NCBI GenBank assembly: GCA_910589015.1
Contig: CAJUSA010000022.1
Location: 3,179-22,737 of the forward strand
Length of the DNA: 19,559 nucleotides
Direction of reading: 5' to 3'
Source of the DNA: an uncultured Christensenellaceae bacterium
GTDB lineage: Bacteria; Bacillota; Clostridia; Christensenellales; Borkfalkiaceae
Below, piece after piece: positions 7,910-14,979 of the stretch; positions within the stretch are counted from its first letter, which is position 1; each line of letters begins with the position of its first letter. The position numbers were made by a program, and so were the translations under genes. The notes beneath the pieces were generated by a model. That model was not told the origin of the DNA and did not search any database. It saw nothing but the letters and a program-made list of their open reading frames with translations.

Positions 7910-9043
7910 TTATCGGATCTCTTCGACGCGGATCCCGTCGTCCGCCTCGGTATCGTAAATTTCGGCACGGTAGCCCGTCGCCTTGAAATATTCTTCCGCA
8001 ACCTGCTTTTTGAAACTTTCCACGCCCGATTTTTTAACAAGCGAAACGGTACAGCCGCCGAACCCCGCCCCCGTCATACGCGAACCGAGGCACGCAGGGT
8101 GCGCCTGTGCCGCCGCCGCAAGCGCGTCGAGCTCTTTGCCCGTGACTTCGTAAAGATCGCGCAGCGAGGCATGGGAAGCGGTCAATAAATTGCCGAGTTC
8201 GATCATATTCCCCGCCTTCATGGCGTTCACGGCGCGGCGGACGCGGTCGCACTCTTCCACGACGTGGCGCGCCCTGTCTTTGACCTTGCCTTCGAGCGAA
8301 TCGCCGATGCACGCAAATTCGAGGGGCGTGAGGTCGGCAAGGCAGGCGATATTCCGCCGTTTTTGCAAAATTTCCAGCGCTTTTTCGGTTTCGGCGCGGC
8401 GTTCGTTATATTTGCTTTCCACAAGGTTGTGCGGTTTTTTGCAGTTGACGATGACGAGCGCGCAGTCGCCCAGATCCATGGGAACGTATTCGCGTTCGAG
8501 CGTTTTGCAGTCGAGCAGTACGGCATGGTGTTTTTTGCCGCAAGCAGAGGCATATTGGTCCATGATGCCGCAATTGACGCCCGTATATTCGCGTTCGGCT
8601 TTCTGCGCCAGAAGCGCAATTTCTACGGGGTCGATCTTCTCGCCCGCCGCCGTTGCGATCGCCGCGATCGTCGAAACCTCGATCGCCGCAGAGGAAGAAA
8701 GTCCGCTGCCGAAAGGCACGGTGCAGTCAAAGAGCATGTCGCAACCGACAATCTTTTTCCCCGCGCGCTGCCACATGAGCGCACTGCCCGCAGGATAATT
8801 CGCGTATTTTTCATTGCGGTATGCGTCGAGACCGTTGATATCGAGCGTAACGCGGTCAGGCAGATCGGTCCAGAAAAGGTTGATCTGATTTGTACCGTTT
8901 GCGCGGACGTAAACGGTATTGCGCAGCGTGAGCGCGGCGGGCAACACCTTGCCGCCGCAGTAGTCGACGTGTTCGCCGATGATGTTCACCCTGCCCGCCG
9001 CACTGACTTTGTGTTCATAGCTCTTGAAATCGTAAAAATCCAT
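7910..9043 (-). CDS. galK: Galactokinase
   Basis: A 377-residue GHMP kinase phosphorylating galactose at C1 with ATP, the first step of the Leloir pathway. The galactokinase signature GRVNIIGEHVDY is at 17-28, the phosphate-binding loop VPFGSGLSSSAA at 109-120, and the C-terminal GHMP motif GSRMTGAGFGGC is present. Length is normal for bacterial GalK. It follows galT with a three-base gap, so both come from the galE-galT-galK transcript. A terminator follows. Confidence 0.96.
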   Translation of the reverse strand: MDFYDFKSYEHKVSAAGRVNIIGEHVDYCGGKVLPAALTLRNTVYVRANGTNQINLFWTDLPDRVTLDINGLDAYRNEKYANYPAGSALMWQRAGKKIVGCDMLFDCTVPFGSGLSSSAAIEVSTIAAIATAAGEKIDPVEIALLAQKAEREYTGVNCGIMDQYASACGKKHHAVLLDCKTLEREYVPMDLGDCALVIVNCKKPHNLVESKYNERRAETEKALEILQKRRNIACLADLTPLEFACIGDSLEGKVKDRARHVVEECDRVRRAVNAMKAGNMIELGNLLTASHASLRDLYEVTGKELDALAAAAQAHPACLGSRMTGAGFGGCTVSLVKKSGVESFKKQVAEEYFKATGYRAEIYDTEADDGIRVEEIR

Positions 9044-9046
9044 TCG

Positions 9047-10513
9047 TTATAAATCCAATCCTTTTAAGAAATTTTCGGTATCGGCAAACGTTTCGAACAC
9101 CGCCGTATTTTGCAGGATACGCGTGCAGACGCTCGCAAGCTCTATCTGCACCGCCCGATGCGCCTGTTCCTTCGTAAAGGTCGGACGCATTGCGCGCAAT
9201 TCGCCGTAAATCATTTCAAATTCTTTGAGTTCTACGGAAAGCGGCGCGCCGTTTACGAGCAGCTCTTCGATTGTTTCGAACTGCGCTTTGAGCCGCCCCG
9301 GCAGGATAAACAGCCCCTGCGCCTCGATCAGCCCGATCGATTCCTTTTTGATGATATGGAACTCGGGATGAGCATGAAAGATGCCGTCGGGATAGCGTTC
9401 GGAAGTCGCGTTGCTGCGCAGAATGAGCGTCATTTCATACATGCCGCCCTTCTTTACCACTGTCGGACTGACGGCATTGTGCGCGCCGTCCCCGTCGAAG
9501 GGAACGATGCCGCGCGCGGCGTCCTCATATTGTTCCCACGCCGCGCGGATGAGATCGGAAAGTTTTGCCACGGCCTCGCGGTTTGCGGAAGTCACACGCA
9601 CCGCCGTGCCCGCCCAGTCGAGCACGCCGACCGTCGCATCGGGATAGCGCTTGCTCTTGAACGAAGTGACGCAAGCGGCGCGATGCAACGGCAGAACTTC
9701 GCCGCCGCCCTGAAAGTGATCGTGCGCCAGCACACTGCCGCCGATACGCGGCAACGGCGCGTTACAGCCGATAAACCAGTGCGGGAAAAGGTCGACGAAA
9801 TCCATAAGACAGACAAAGGTGTGCTCGTCGACGTGCATGGGCGTATGCAGACAGTTTACCGCAATCCCGTGCTGATAAAAATATCCGTAAGGCGAAAACT
9901 GCCAGAACCAGTCGCCGCCGCCGAGCTTTAACGTTACCGTGCGCAACGTGCGTTTATCCCTGCCCGCGAACCCTTCGTTCTCACGGCAGATGGTGCACTT
10001 CGGGTACCCGCCCTTTGTGGCATTGCCGCTTGCCGCCTTCTTGGGATCGCGGAATTCGGGCTTCGCCAAATTGACGGTGATCACCAGTCCGTCGCGCTCG
10101 AAACGCGGGTTTTGATCGAGTTTCTCTTTTTTAACGTAGTCGGACAGCACGGCGTATTCGTAAAACCACTTCGTCGCCTCTTCGGAAGAGCGGGAAAGCC
10201 GCCGCGCAAACTCTTCTTCGGTGTCTTTGGGGGAAAGCGACAGCGCGCCCATCACGGCGTCGGCACGGTGTTCGCGCTCTTCCGCCGTATAGAAACCCGC
10301 CCCTTCGCATGCGGCGTGCAAGTCGTTCAAGAGCGCGGTACAACTTCTGCCCGCGCAGCGCGCGTCCGTTTGCTCGTAACTTTCGGCGCCGATAAGATCG
10401 AGCACCGTATTGCGGACGTAAATTTCGTTGCGCGGATCAAGCAGTAAATTCTCTTTTGCGTAATCAACGAGGGCGTCGACCGCCGAATATACTTTGCGCA
10501 TCTTATTTTTCAT
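9047..10513 (-). CDS. galT: UDP-glucose:hexose-1-phosphate uridylyltransferase, class II GalT
   Basis: A 488-residue enzyme exchanging UMP between UDP-glucose and galactose-1-phosphate. The length and sequence are those of the Gram-positive class II GalT, not the ~350-residue E. coli type. Family marks are LDPRNEIYVRNTVLDLIG near the N-terminus, the PKCTICRENEGFAG segment, and NAPLPRIGGSVLAHDHFQGG with the nucleotide-binding His pair HDH. The ATG at 10513 lies inside the last codons of galE (11-base overlap). A second ATG four codons later is an alternative start; neither has a strong ribosome site, which suggests translational coupling to galE. Confidence 0.95.
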   Translation of the reverse strand: MKNKMRKVYSAVDALVDYAKENLLLDPRNEIYVRNTVLDLIGAESYEQTDARCAGRSCTALLNDLHAACEGAGFYTAEEREHRADAVMGALSLSPKDTEEEFARRLSRSSEEATKWFYEYAVLSDYVKKEKLDQNPRFERDGLVITVNLAKPEFRDPKKAASGNATKGGYPKCTICRENEGFAGRDKRTLRTVTLKLGGGDWFWQFSPYGYFYQHGIAVNCLHTPMHVDEHTFVCLMDFVDLFPHWFIGCNAPLPRIGGSVLAHDHFQGGGEVLPLHRAACVTSFKSKRYPDATVGVLDWAGTAVRVTSANREAVAKLSDLIRAAWEQYEDAARGIVPFDGDGAHNAVSPTVVKKGGMYEMTLILRSNATSERYPDGIFHAHPEFHIIKKESIGLIEAQGLFILPGRLKAQFETIEELLVNGAPLSVELKEFEMIYGELRAMRPTFTKEQAHRAVQIELASVCTRILQNTAVFETFADTENFLKGLDL

Positions 10514-11513
10514 ACCCGTTCGGATTATTCTTCTGCCAGTTCCACTGATCGCGGCACATATCGTCGAGATCGAATTGCGCCTTCCAGTTCAGATCTTTTT
10601 CTGCCTTTGCGCTCGTCGCGTAACAGGCGGGCACGTCGCCCGCGCGGCGGGGCAGAATTTCGTAAGGCAGTTCCTTGCCGCATGCTTTGGAAAACGCCTT
10701 GACCATATCGAGCACGCTGTAACCGTTGCCCGTACCTAAATTATAGATATGTACGCCGCCCTCTTTGAGCGCTTTGATCGCGGCAACATGCCCTCTCGCC
10801 AGATCGACGACGTGGATATAATCGCGCACGCCCGTGCCGTCGGGCGTGGGATAATCGTTACCGAACACGCCGACGCGTTTGAGTTTACCCGTTGCGACCT
10901 GCGCAACGTAGGGCATCAGATTGTTGGGAATGCCTTTCGGATCCTCGCCGATCAATCCGCTCGGGTGCGCGCCGACGGGGTTGAAATAGCGCAGCAACAC
11001 GACGTTCCAGCTATGATCGCTCACCCACAGGTCGGTTAAAATGCCCTCTTGCATGAGTTTCGTTGCGCCGTACGGGTTAGTCGTGGAAAGGCGGCACCCT
11101 TCGTCGAGCGGCAGGCGTTCCGGCTCGCCGTAAACGGTTGCGGACGAGGAAAACACGATGTTCTTGACGCCGAATTTGCGCATAACCTGCAACAATACCA
11201 ACGTGGAACCTAAATTGTTATCGTAATATTCGAGCGGCTTTTGCACGCTCTCACCCACGGCCTTGAGCCCCGCAAAATGAATGACCCAGTCGATTTTATG
11301 CTTCGTAAAAATCAATTCGAGCGCGGCTTCGTCGCGCACGTCGTTTTCATAGAACGCAACACTCTTACCCGTGATCTTCTCTACGCGCCGCAGCGACTCT
11401 TGGTTTGCATTGCTCAGATTGTCGATCACGACGACGCCGTAACCGCCTTCGAGCAGTTCGACGACAGTATGCGAGCCGATAAAACCCGCGCCGCCTGTAA
11501 CTAAAACGTTCAT
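10503..11513 (-). CDS. galE: UDP-glucose 4-epimerase
   Basis: A 336-residue short-chain dehydrogenase-type epimerase interconverting UDP-galactose and UDP-glucose with bound NAD. The Rossmann motif TGGAGFIGSH is at 6-15. The catalytic residues are Ser124 (SSSATVYG), Tyr148 and Lys152 (YGATK). RDYIHVVDLARGH and NLGTGNGYSVLD are family-typical. I start at the ATG at 11513, with AAGGAG six bases upstream; an in-frame extension to 11567 is only leader sequence. It is the first gene of galE-galT-galK and is preceded by a ~135-base leader with a terminator-like hairpin. Confidence 0.96.
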   Translation of the reverse strand: MNVLVTGGAGFIGSHTVVELLEGGYGVVVIDNLSNANQESLRRVEKITGKSVAFYENDVRDEAALELIFTKHKIDWVIHFAGLKAVGESVQKPLEYYDNNLGSTLVLLQVMRKFGVKNIVFSSSATVYGEPERLPLDEGCRLSTTNPYGATKLMQEGILTDLWVSDHSWNVVLLRYFNPVGAHPSGLIGEDPKGIPNNLMPYVAQVATGKLKRVGVFGNDYPTPDGTGVRDYIHVVDLARGHVAAIKALKEGGVHIYNLGTGNGYSVLDMVKAFSKACGKELPYEILPRRAGDVPACYATSAKAEKDLNWKAQFDLDDMCRDQWNWQKNNPNGYEK

Positions 11514-11552
11514 ACACTTCTCCTTATTATGGGTCAAGCCCTTTTTGCTTAA

Positions 11553-11582
11553 TAAAAAAGACGGCAAAAAAAACCGTCTTTT
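11553..11582 (-). terminator. Terminator-like hairpin in the galE leader (possible attenuator)
   Basis: The stem AAAAGACGG (11556-11564) and CCGTCTTTT (11574-11582) has a nine-base loop. Read on the minus strand it ends in TTTTTTATT. It sits about 40 bases upstream of the galE start and downstream of the predicted promoter, so it could limit operon transcription. It could also work as a plus-strand terminator if a plus-strand transcript existed. Confidence 0.6.
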
Positions 11583-11588
11583 CCTTGT

Positions 11589-11619
11589 TATCTTTCTGCT
11601 TTGGGGGGAGAGAAAGATA
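11589..11619 (-). promoter_or_regulatory. Second inverted repeat in the galE leader
   Basis: TATCTTTCT (11589-11597) and AGAAAGATA (11611-11619) form a perfect 9-bp inverted repeat with a 13-base spacer, immediately upstream of the terminator-like hairpin. It could be an RNA stem of a leader switch or a protein-binding site for the divergent AraC-type regulator. Confidence 0.45.
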
Positions 11620-11654
11620 GTTGACGCACGGTGCTTTCGCCGTTTGTCGGGTTT

Positions 11655-11683
11655 ATTATATCACACCCGCGGCATTTGCGCAA
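11655..11683 (-). promoter_or_regulatory. Promoter of galE-galT-galK
   Basis: On the minus strand: -35 TTGCGC (11678-11683, 3/6), a 17-base spacer, then a perfect -10 TATAAT (11655-11660). The weak -35, overlapping a palindromic TTGCGCAA at 11676-11683, fits an activator-dependent promoter. The predicted start near 11648 leaves a leader of about 135 bases. Confidence 0.65.
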
Positions 11684-11736
11684 GTATTCCAATATGCAAT
11701 ATCGGACATTTATTGACCTTTTTCACTCTTACCCCC

Positions 11737-11765
11737 TTGACAAATCAGGAAAAACAGCCTATAAT
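11737..11765 (+). promoter_or_regulatory. Consensus SigA promoter of the AraC-family gene
   Basis: TTGACA (11737-11742), exactly 17 bases, TATAAT (11760-11765): a perfect match to the housekeeping consensus. Transcription would start near 11772, leaving a leader of only about 20 bases. Confidence 0.85.
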
Positions 11766-11791
11766 CGGAAAAAAAGGGAATATCATGCAAT

Positions 11792-12679
11792 ATGCTTGCA
11801 AAACGTGAAATTTGGAAATATTCCGACCACGGAAAAGTGTGGGCGGGCAAATACCGCAATTCGCACAATCTGTTGCACTGGCACCCCGACTGCGAGCTGA
11901 TCTGCCTCGAACGGGGCGGGATCGACGTATTCTGCAACGGAAAAAGTTATACGCTTGCCGTCGGGCAGGCTTTGTTTATCGACAGCGAACAGGTGCATTA
12001 CATGCACGCAACGCAGTCCGATACCGTCCTCGTTGTGCTCATTTTCGATTATAACGTCATTCGTTTTTTTGCGGAACGCTTCACGCTTGCCTGCCCTATG
12101 CTGAAAAAGGACTATCCCATTGCCCAGACGTATCGCAAACTGCGCACAGTGTTCACCGAAAAACCGCCCTTTTACAGCGCGGAAGCATGTTGCGAGATCG
12201 AAAATCTCATGATCGAAATCTTCCGCGGCGAAGCGCTTACCGCCAAAGAAAAAAAATACGATAAAGCAACGATATCCTTCAAACAATTGCTCGAAGAGAT
12301 CAACCTGCATTTCCGCGACATCACCTTCGAGGACGCCGCTTCCTTCATGAGCATGAGCCCCTCTTATTTTTCGCGCTATTTCCGTAAAACCGCGGGCGTT
12401 ACCTTCTCGCGGCAACTCAACTTCGTGCGCACGGACGAGGCGGTACGCATGTTACAGAGCAACCCCGATCTGTCCGTCACCGAAATATCCGACGCATGCG
12501 GATTCGGCACGATCCGCAATTTTAACCGTATATTCAAAGAACTCACGGGCTTTGCGCCGCGCGATCTGCCCGCCGACTACGTTCTCAGCGAGCGGTTTTC
12601 CTACCCCAGCGACCGCGCCTTCGACCCGACGCTTTACGACTGCGAGCTCATCGAATCTTCAACCGCAAAAAGCGAATAA
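11792..12679 (+). CDS. AraC-family transcriptional regulator with cupin sensor
   Basis: A 295-residue regulator. The N-terminal half is a cupin-type ligand-binding domain (HWHPDCELICLERG near 29-42, GQALFIDSEQVHYMHA near 68-83). The C-terminal half has the double helix-turn-helix of AraC/XylS: ITFEDAASFMSMSPSYFSRYFRKTAG, then LSVTEISDACGFGTIRNFNRIFKELTG. It is divergent from galE with both promoters in the 278-base gap, so a sugar-responsive activator of galE-galT-galK is a reasonable inference; the ligand is unknown. The ATG at 11792 has a poorly spaced ribosome site (AAGGGA about 11 bases upstream). The same site is ideally placed for an ATG at 11785 that opens a seven-codon ORF overlapping this start in another frame. 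It ends in about 25 extra residues after the HTH. Confidence 0.9.
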   Translation: MLAKREIWKYSDHGKVWAGKYRNSHNLLHWHPDCELICLERGGIDVFCNGKSYTLAVGQALFIDSEQVHYMHATQSDTVLVVLIFDYNVIRFFAERFTLACPMLKKDYPIAQTYRKLRTVFTEKPPFYSAEACCEIENLMIEIFRGEALTAKEKKYDKATISFKQLLEEINLHFRDITFEDAASFMSMSPSYFSRYFRKTAGVTFSRQLNFVRTDEAVRMLQSNPDLSVTEISDACGFGTIRNFNRIFKELTGFAPRDLPADYVLSERFSYPSDRAFDPTLYDCELIESSTAKSE

Positions 12680-12680
12680 A

Positions 12681-12720
12681 AAATACGCACACCAATGATC
12701 CGTGTGCGTATTTGCTTGTT
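12681..12720 (+). terminator. Terminator after the AraC-family gene
   Basis: A 12-bp perfect stem, AAATACGCACAC (12681-12692) and GTGTGCGTATTT (12702-12713), starts one base after the stop and is followed by the moderately T-rich TGCTTGTT. It marks the end of the GC-rich part of the window. Confidence 0.75.
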
Positions 12721-12786
12721 ATGGTGGAACATTGTTGACCTACATCGAACCGAAGAACTAAAAAAGTAATTATTATCATATCAAGT

Positions 12787-13881
12787 TTAATTTGCAATTT
12801 CAGTATTCTCTTCTTTGCGGCTTTTAATTGATTTTATTAGCCTTTTGATAAGCATAACAACGATATTGAAAATGACTGCTGATACAATAGATACGGCAAA
12901 AACAATTAAATAAATAGCCCATATTTCAAGACCGCCGACATATTCCAACAGAGTTATTATTACGGGGTGAAACAAATATATTGCTAACGATAAACTGCCG
13001 AGATAACCGAACGCTTTATTTACCTTTGAATTTGTAACAGCTACGCCCTTGCCTGCAAACGTAATCGAGATTGCAACAAATATACATACTACGGCGACAA
13101 CCATACAAACGGGTTCCAAACTTTTATTTATAGGAATAAAACCGAGAATTATCGGTGCACAATAACAAATCATTTCAACAACTTTCAAAATTACCGACGG
13201 TGCGGCTTTTAAGTCTTTTTTTGTTATGACGGTAGAAAGATAATAAGTAAACATACCTACGCACATTTCGCCCCAAGCTCTTAAATCATAGACAAAAGTC
13301 GTTGTAAATGCCCAATTCGTACAAAGTCCATAAATAACAGCTATAACGCCTAAAACGCCAAGCAAAATAGGAATTACTAAAATTCCTTTCTTGATTTTCT
13401 TTCTTAACAGCAATGCAACGGGTACTATAAACAGCATACATAAGAGCATTGACGACAAATACCATTCGGGAACGATGAGCGCGCTTGCATAGGCGTTCGT
13501 CCACACGCCGCCCATTTGCACTAAAAATATACTCGGCAAGCCGTTCAGAATTATATTGCCAGAATTAGCAAAATTATAAGTCAATAATACGACAATAATT
13601 ACTATAATAGCCGTTAAATGCGTGGGTAAAATTCCTTTAATCTTATTACCCATAAAACGGCAACTTTCAAGCGCAGGGTTATAATTTTCCTTTGCGCTTA
13701 TTTTTTCAATAGACCTTGCAAGGAAATAACCCGAAATCAGAAAGAAGAACTCAACGGCAAGTGCGCCGTTCTCAAAAAAATTTATGTCGTCGCCTAAAAA
13801 AGTCATTTGAATATGATAGCCGACAACTAAAATACTGAATAGAAATCTCGCCAATTCAACTAAATTGTTTCTTTTAGTCAT
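12787..13881 (-). CDS. Acyltransferase family 3 membrane protein (OafA/YrhL-like)
   Basis: A 364-residue polytopic protein with about ten hydrophobic helices. The N-terminus RNNLVELARFLFSILVVGYH (4-23) carries the conserved Arg and catalytic His of the acyltransferase-3 family. FFENGALAVEFFFLISGYFLARS is the second family block. Such enzymes O-acylate surface polysaccharides, peptidoglycan or secreted glycans; the acceptor here is unknown. GGAGG five bases before the ATG at 13881 fixes the start; the longer open frame to 13935 only reads leader sequence. The gene is much more AT-rich than everything to its left, with many AAT, ATA and TTA codons, which points to acquisition from another genome. 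A terminator-like hairpin lies immediately upstream of its ribosome site, suggesting attenuation. Confidence 0.88.
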   Translation of the reverse strand: MTKRNNLVELARFLFSILVVGYHIQMTFLGDDINFFENGALAVEFFFLISGYFLARSIEKISAKENYNPALESCRFMGNKIKGILPTHLTAIIVIIVVLLTYNFANSGNIILNGLPSIFLVQMGGVWTNAYASALIVPEWYLSSMLLCMLFIVPVALLLRKKIKKGILVIPILLGVLGVIAVIYGLCTNWAFTTTFVYDLRAWGEMCVGMFTYYLSTVITKKDLKAAPSVILKVVEMICYCAPIILGFIPINKSLEPVCMVVAVVCIFVAISITFAGKGVAVTNSKVNKAFGYLGSLSLAIYLFHPVIITLLEYVGGLEIWAIYLIVFAVSIVSAVIFNIVVMLIKRLIKSIKSRKEENTEIAN

Positions 13882-13893
13882 TTTAGCCTCCGT

Positions 13894-13923
13894 AAAAAAA
13901 GCGTGTTCCATTGAGAAACACGC
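13894..13923 (-). terminator. Attenuator-like hairpin before the acyltransferase start
   Basis: On the minus strand GCGTGTT pairs with AACACGC (13901-13907 with 13917-13923), followed by T7 and then at once the GGAGG ribosome site. The loop contains TCTCAATG, perfectly complementary to CATTGAGA 20 bases upstream in the same transcript (plus-strand 13937-13944), so an alternative fold exists. Confidence 0.6.
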
Positions 13924-13946
13924 CGAAAAACGCACCTCTCAATGTT

Positions 13947-14030
13947 GCTATACATTTTCCTCAAACAAAGGCGAGAGAATACATTTTTACCAAAGTATTC
14001 CCCTTGTTTGAGATTATGAAAATGTATAGC
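13947..14030. repeat. 84-bp imperfect inverted repeat
   Basis: GCTATACATTTTC (13947-13959) pairs with GAAAATGTATAGC (14018-14030). Inner arms CTCAAACAA (13960-13968) with TTGTTTGAG (14004-14012) and GAATAC (13977-13982) with GTATTC (13995-14000) continue the fold. It could be a miniature transposon-like element, a protein-binding site or the start of the acyltransferase leader RNA. Confidence 0.7.
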
Positions 14031-14109
14031 ATAAAAAGTATAGCAAAATTTCATAAAAAAGTAAATCGTTAGAATTAAGAAATTTAAAATTTTAGCTTTA
14101 TGGCAGATA

Positions 14110-14164
14110 GGCGGGTGCTTGATAAAACAAGCGCGCCGCTACGCGGCGCGGACAAGCACCCGCC
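14110..14164. repeat. GC-rich two-arm hairpin
   Basis: The outer stem GGCGGGTGCTTG (14110-14121) and CAAGCACCCGCC (14153-14164) is a perfect 12 bp. The inner stem CGCGCCGC (14132-14139) and GCGGCGCG (14143-14150) is a perfect 8 bp with a three-base loop. An asymmetric A-rich internal loop separates them. It has no T run, so it is not a simple terminator. Confidence 0.75.
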
Positions 14165-14231
14165 ACAAAAGGACACAACGCAACGAAAGAGTCAAACCGA
14201 TACAGTCGCTCAAAAAGCAAGAACGGCAACG

Positions 14232-14279
14232 AAAAATCGGGGTTCGCGCGCAGGCTTTCCGCGAAACCCCGATTTTTTT
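14232..14279 (+). terminator. Strong intrinsic terminator
   Basis: AAAAATCGGGGT (14232-14243) pairs with ACCCCGATTTTT (14266-14277), extended by TTCGCG/CGCGAA, and the T run continues to 14279. The A5 at the left end makes it usable in both directions. No gene ends near it, so it may end a non-coding transcript or be left over from a deleted gene. Confidence 0.75.
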
Positions 14280-14370
14280 GCCCGTTGCCTTAAACTGTGC
14301 TTTTTCTATATGCCGTGTTTTACTACCGCAAAACTACCGCTTTTGTAACAGTCGTGAGTTTACGGCGTGC

Positions 14371-14475
14371 GCTTGTCTTGATATAAATGAGCGCAAAAAC
14401 GGTGTTTTACTTTATACCCCCGATACTACCGCAAATGTGCCACCATTGATTGTGGCGCGTGTGCTTGTCTTGATA
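14371..14475 (+). repeat. Pair of direct repeats, 92 bp apart
   Basis: GCTTGTCTTGATA occurs at 14371-14383 and 14463-14475; including the left flank (GCGTGYGCTTG...) 18 of 19 bases match. Around them related pieces such as GTGTTTTACT and ACTACCGCAAA recur (14310-14440), suggesting decayed tandem duplication or iteron-like sites. Confidence 0.55.
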
Positions 14476-14625
14476 ACAAGCCGAGCCGAAAATATATTCC
14501 CTATAAACACCGCTTTACTTCCGCAAGCGTTACGCAAAATAAGCCGTTTGTACTTTAATTCCCTACATAAAGTCATTGCCGACCTACTTCCAAATTGAAA
14601 GATAATAGCGTATAACGATTTTACA

Positions 14626-14657
14626 GCGCATTACAAAAGAAAAATATCGTAGTGCGC
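14626..14657. repeat. Hairpin upstream of the 36-codon ORF
   Basis: GCGCATTAC (14626-14634) and GTAGTGCGC (14649-14657) pair over nine positions with one G-T wobble, followed by TATTTGTATTTT. It may be a terminator of leftover upstream sequence or part of the leader of the small ORF at 14684. Confidence 0.5.
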
Positions 14658-14683
14658 TATTTGTATTTTCGGGAGTTTAGGCT

Positions 14684-14794
14684 ATGGAAATTATAATTTA
14701 CGGCACACCGAGCATTGCCGATCTTACGGAAGAAGAACAGAGAGTATTTTATCAAACGATTTACGATAGACTGCTTGAATTAGCGAAGAAATAA
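14684..14794 (+). CDS. Small protein of 36 residues, upstream of recombinase
   Basis: ATG at 14684 to TAA at 14794 encodes a short acidic-amphipathic protein: MEIIIYGTPSIADLTEEEQR followed by VFYQTIYDRLLELAKK. The sequence has normal protein character, with a beta-like start, a TPSIADLT turn and one long helix. GGGAG lies nine bases before the ATG. It stands on the same strand as the recombinase gene, 185 bases upstream, separated by an inverted-repeat-bounded segment. Small proteins in this position occur in integrative elements, but I do not recognise a named family. Function unknown. Confidence 0.6.
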   Translation: MEIIIYGTPSIADLTEEEQRVFYQTIYDRLLELAKK

Positions 14795-14953
14795 TTTTGT
14801 CTTTCGCCGTGCGGAGCGTAAACGAAAACGCCCTTGCTGTCAAGGGTAAAGTGCATTGCCTTGCGGCAACTCTTGACCGGCAAGGAATGAACGAGCAAAC
14901 GAATAAACCTTATTTTGCGTTTCCGTTTATTCGCCCCTTGTCGAAAGACAAAA
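14795..14953. repeat. 159-bp segment bounded by 12-bp inverted repeats, internally foldable
   Basis: TTTTGTCTTTCG (14795-14806) and CGAAAGACAAAA (14942-14953) are perfect inverted ends. Nested pairs lie inside: CTTGC/GCAAG, GTCAAG/CTTGAC and CGAATAAA/TTTATTCG. Together they predict a multi-arm structure lying between the 36-codon ORF stop codon and the ribosome site of the recombinase. It could be a regulatory RNA leader, a recombination site or a small mobile element. Confidence 0.6.
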
Positions 14954-14979
14954 ATTAAAATCAAAAGGAGTTTTAAAAA

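Larger units (their letters stand above)
13882..14683. other. 802-bp gene-free, repeat-rich stretch
   Basis: No convincing gene is present. The stretch holds the acyltransferase leader hairpin, an 84-bp inverted repeat, a GC-rich double hairpin, a strong terminator, two copies of a 13-bp direct repeat and a hairpin before the 36-codon ORF (each listed separately). Open frames at 14100-14348 and 14119-14598 lack ribosome sites and cross the hairpins, so I do not call them. This looks like scarred mobile-element DNA. Confidence 0.6.

Noticed and set aside
11514..11567. 18-codon upstream extension of GalE
   Set aside because: It reads leader sequence containing the terminator-like hairpin; the ATG at 11513 has a good ribosome site and starts the Rossmann motif correctly.
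14100..14598. Open plus-strand frames, and a minus-strand frame ending at 14101, across the hairpin region
   Set aside because: No ribosome site, they cross strong stems and the terminator, and the composition is unlike protein. The minus-strand frame has some protein-like wording but no usable start I could support.
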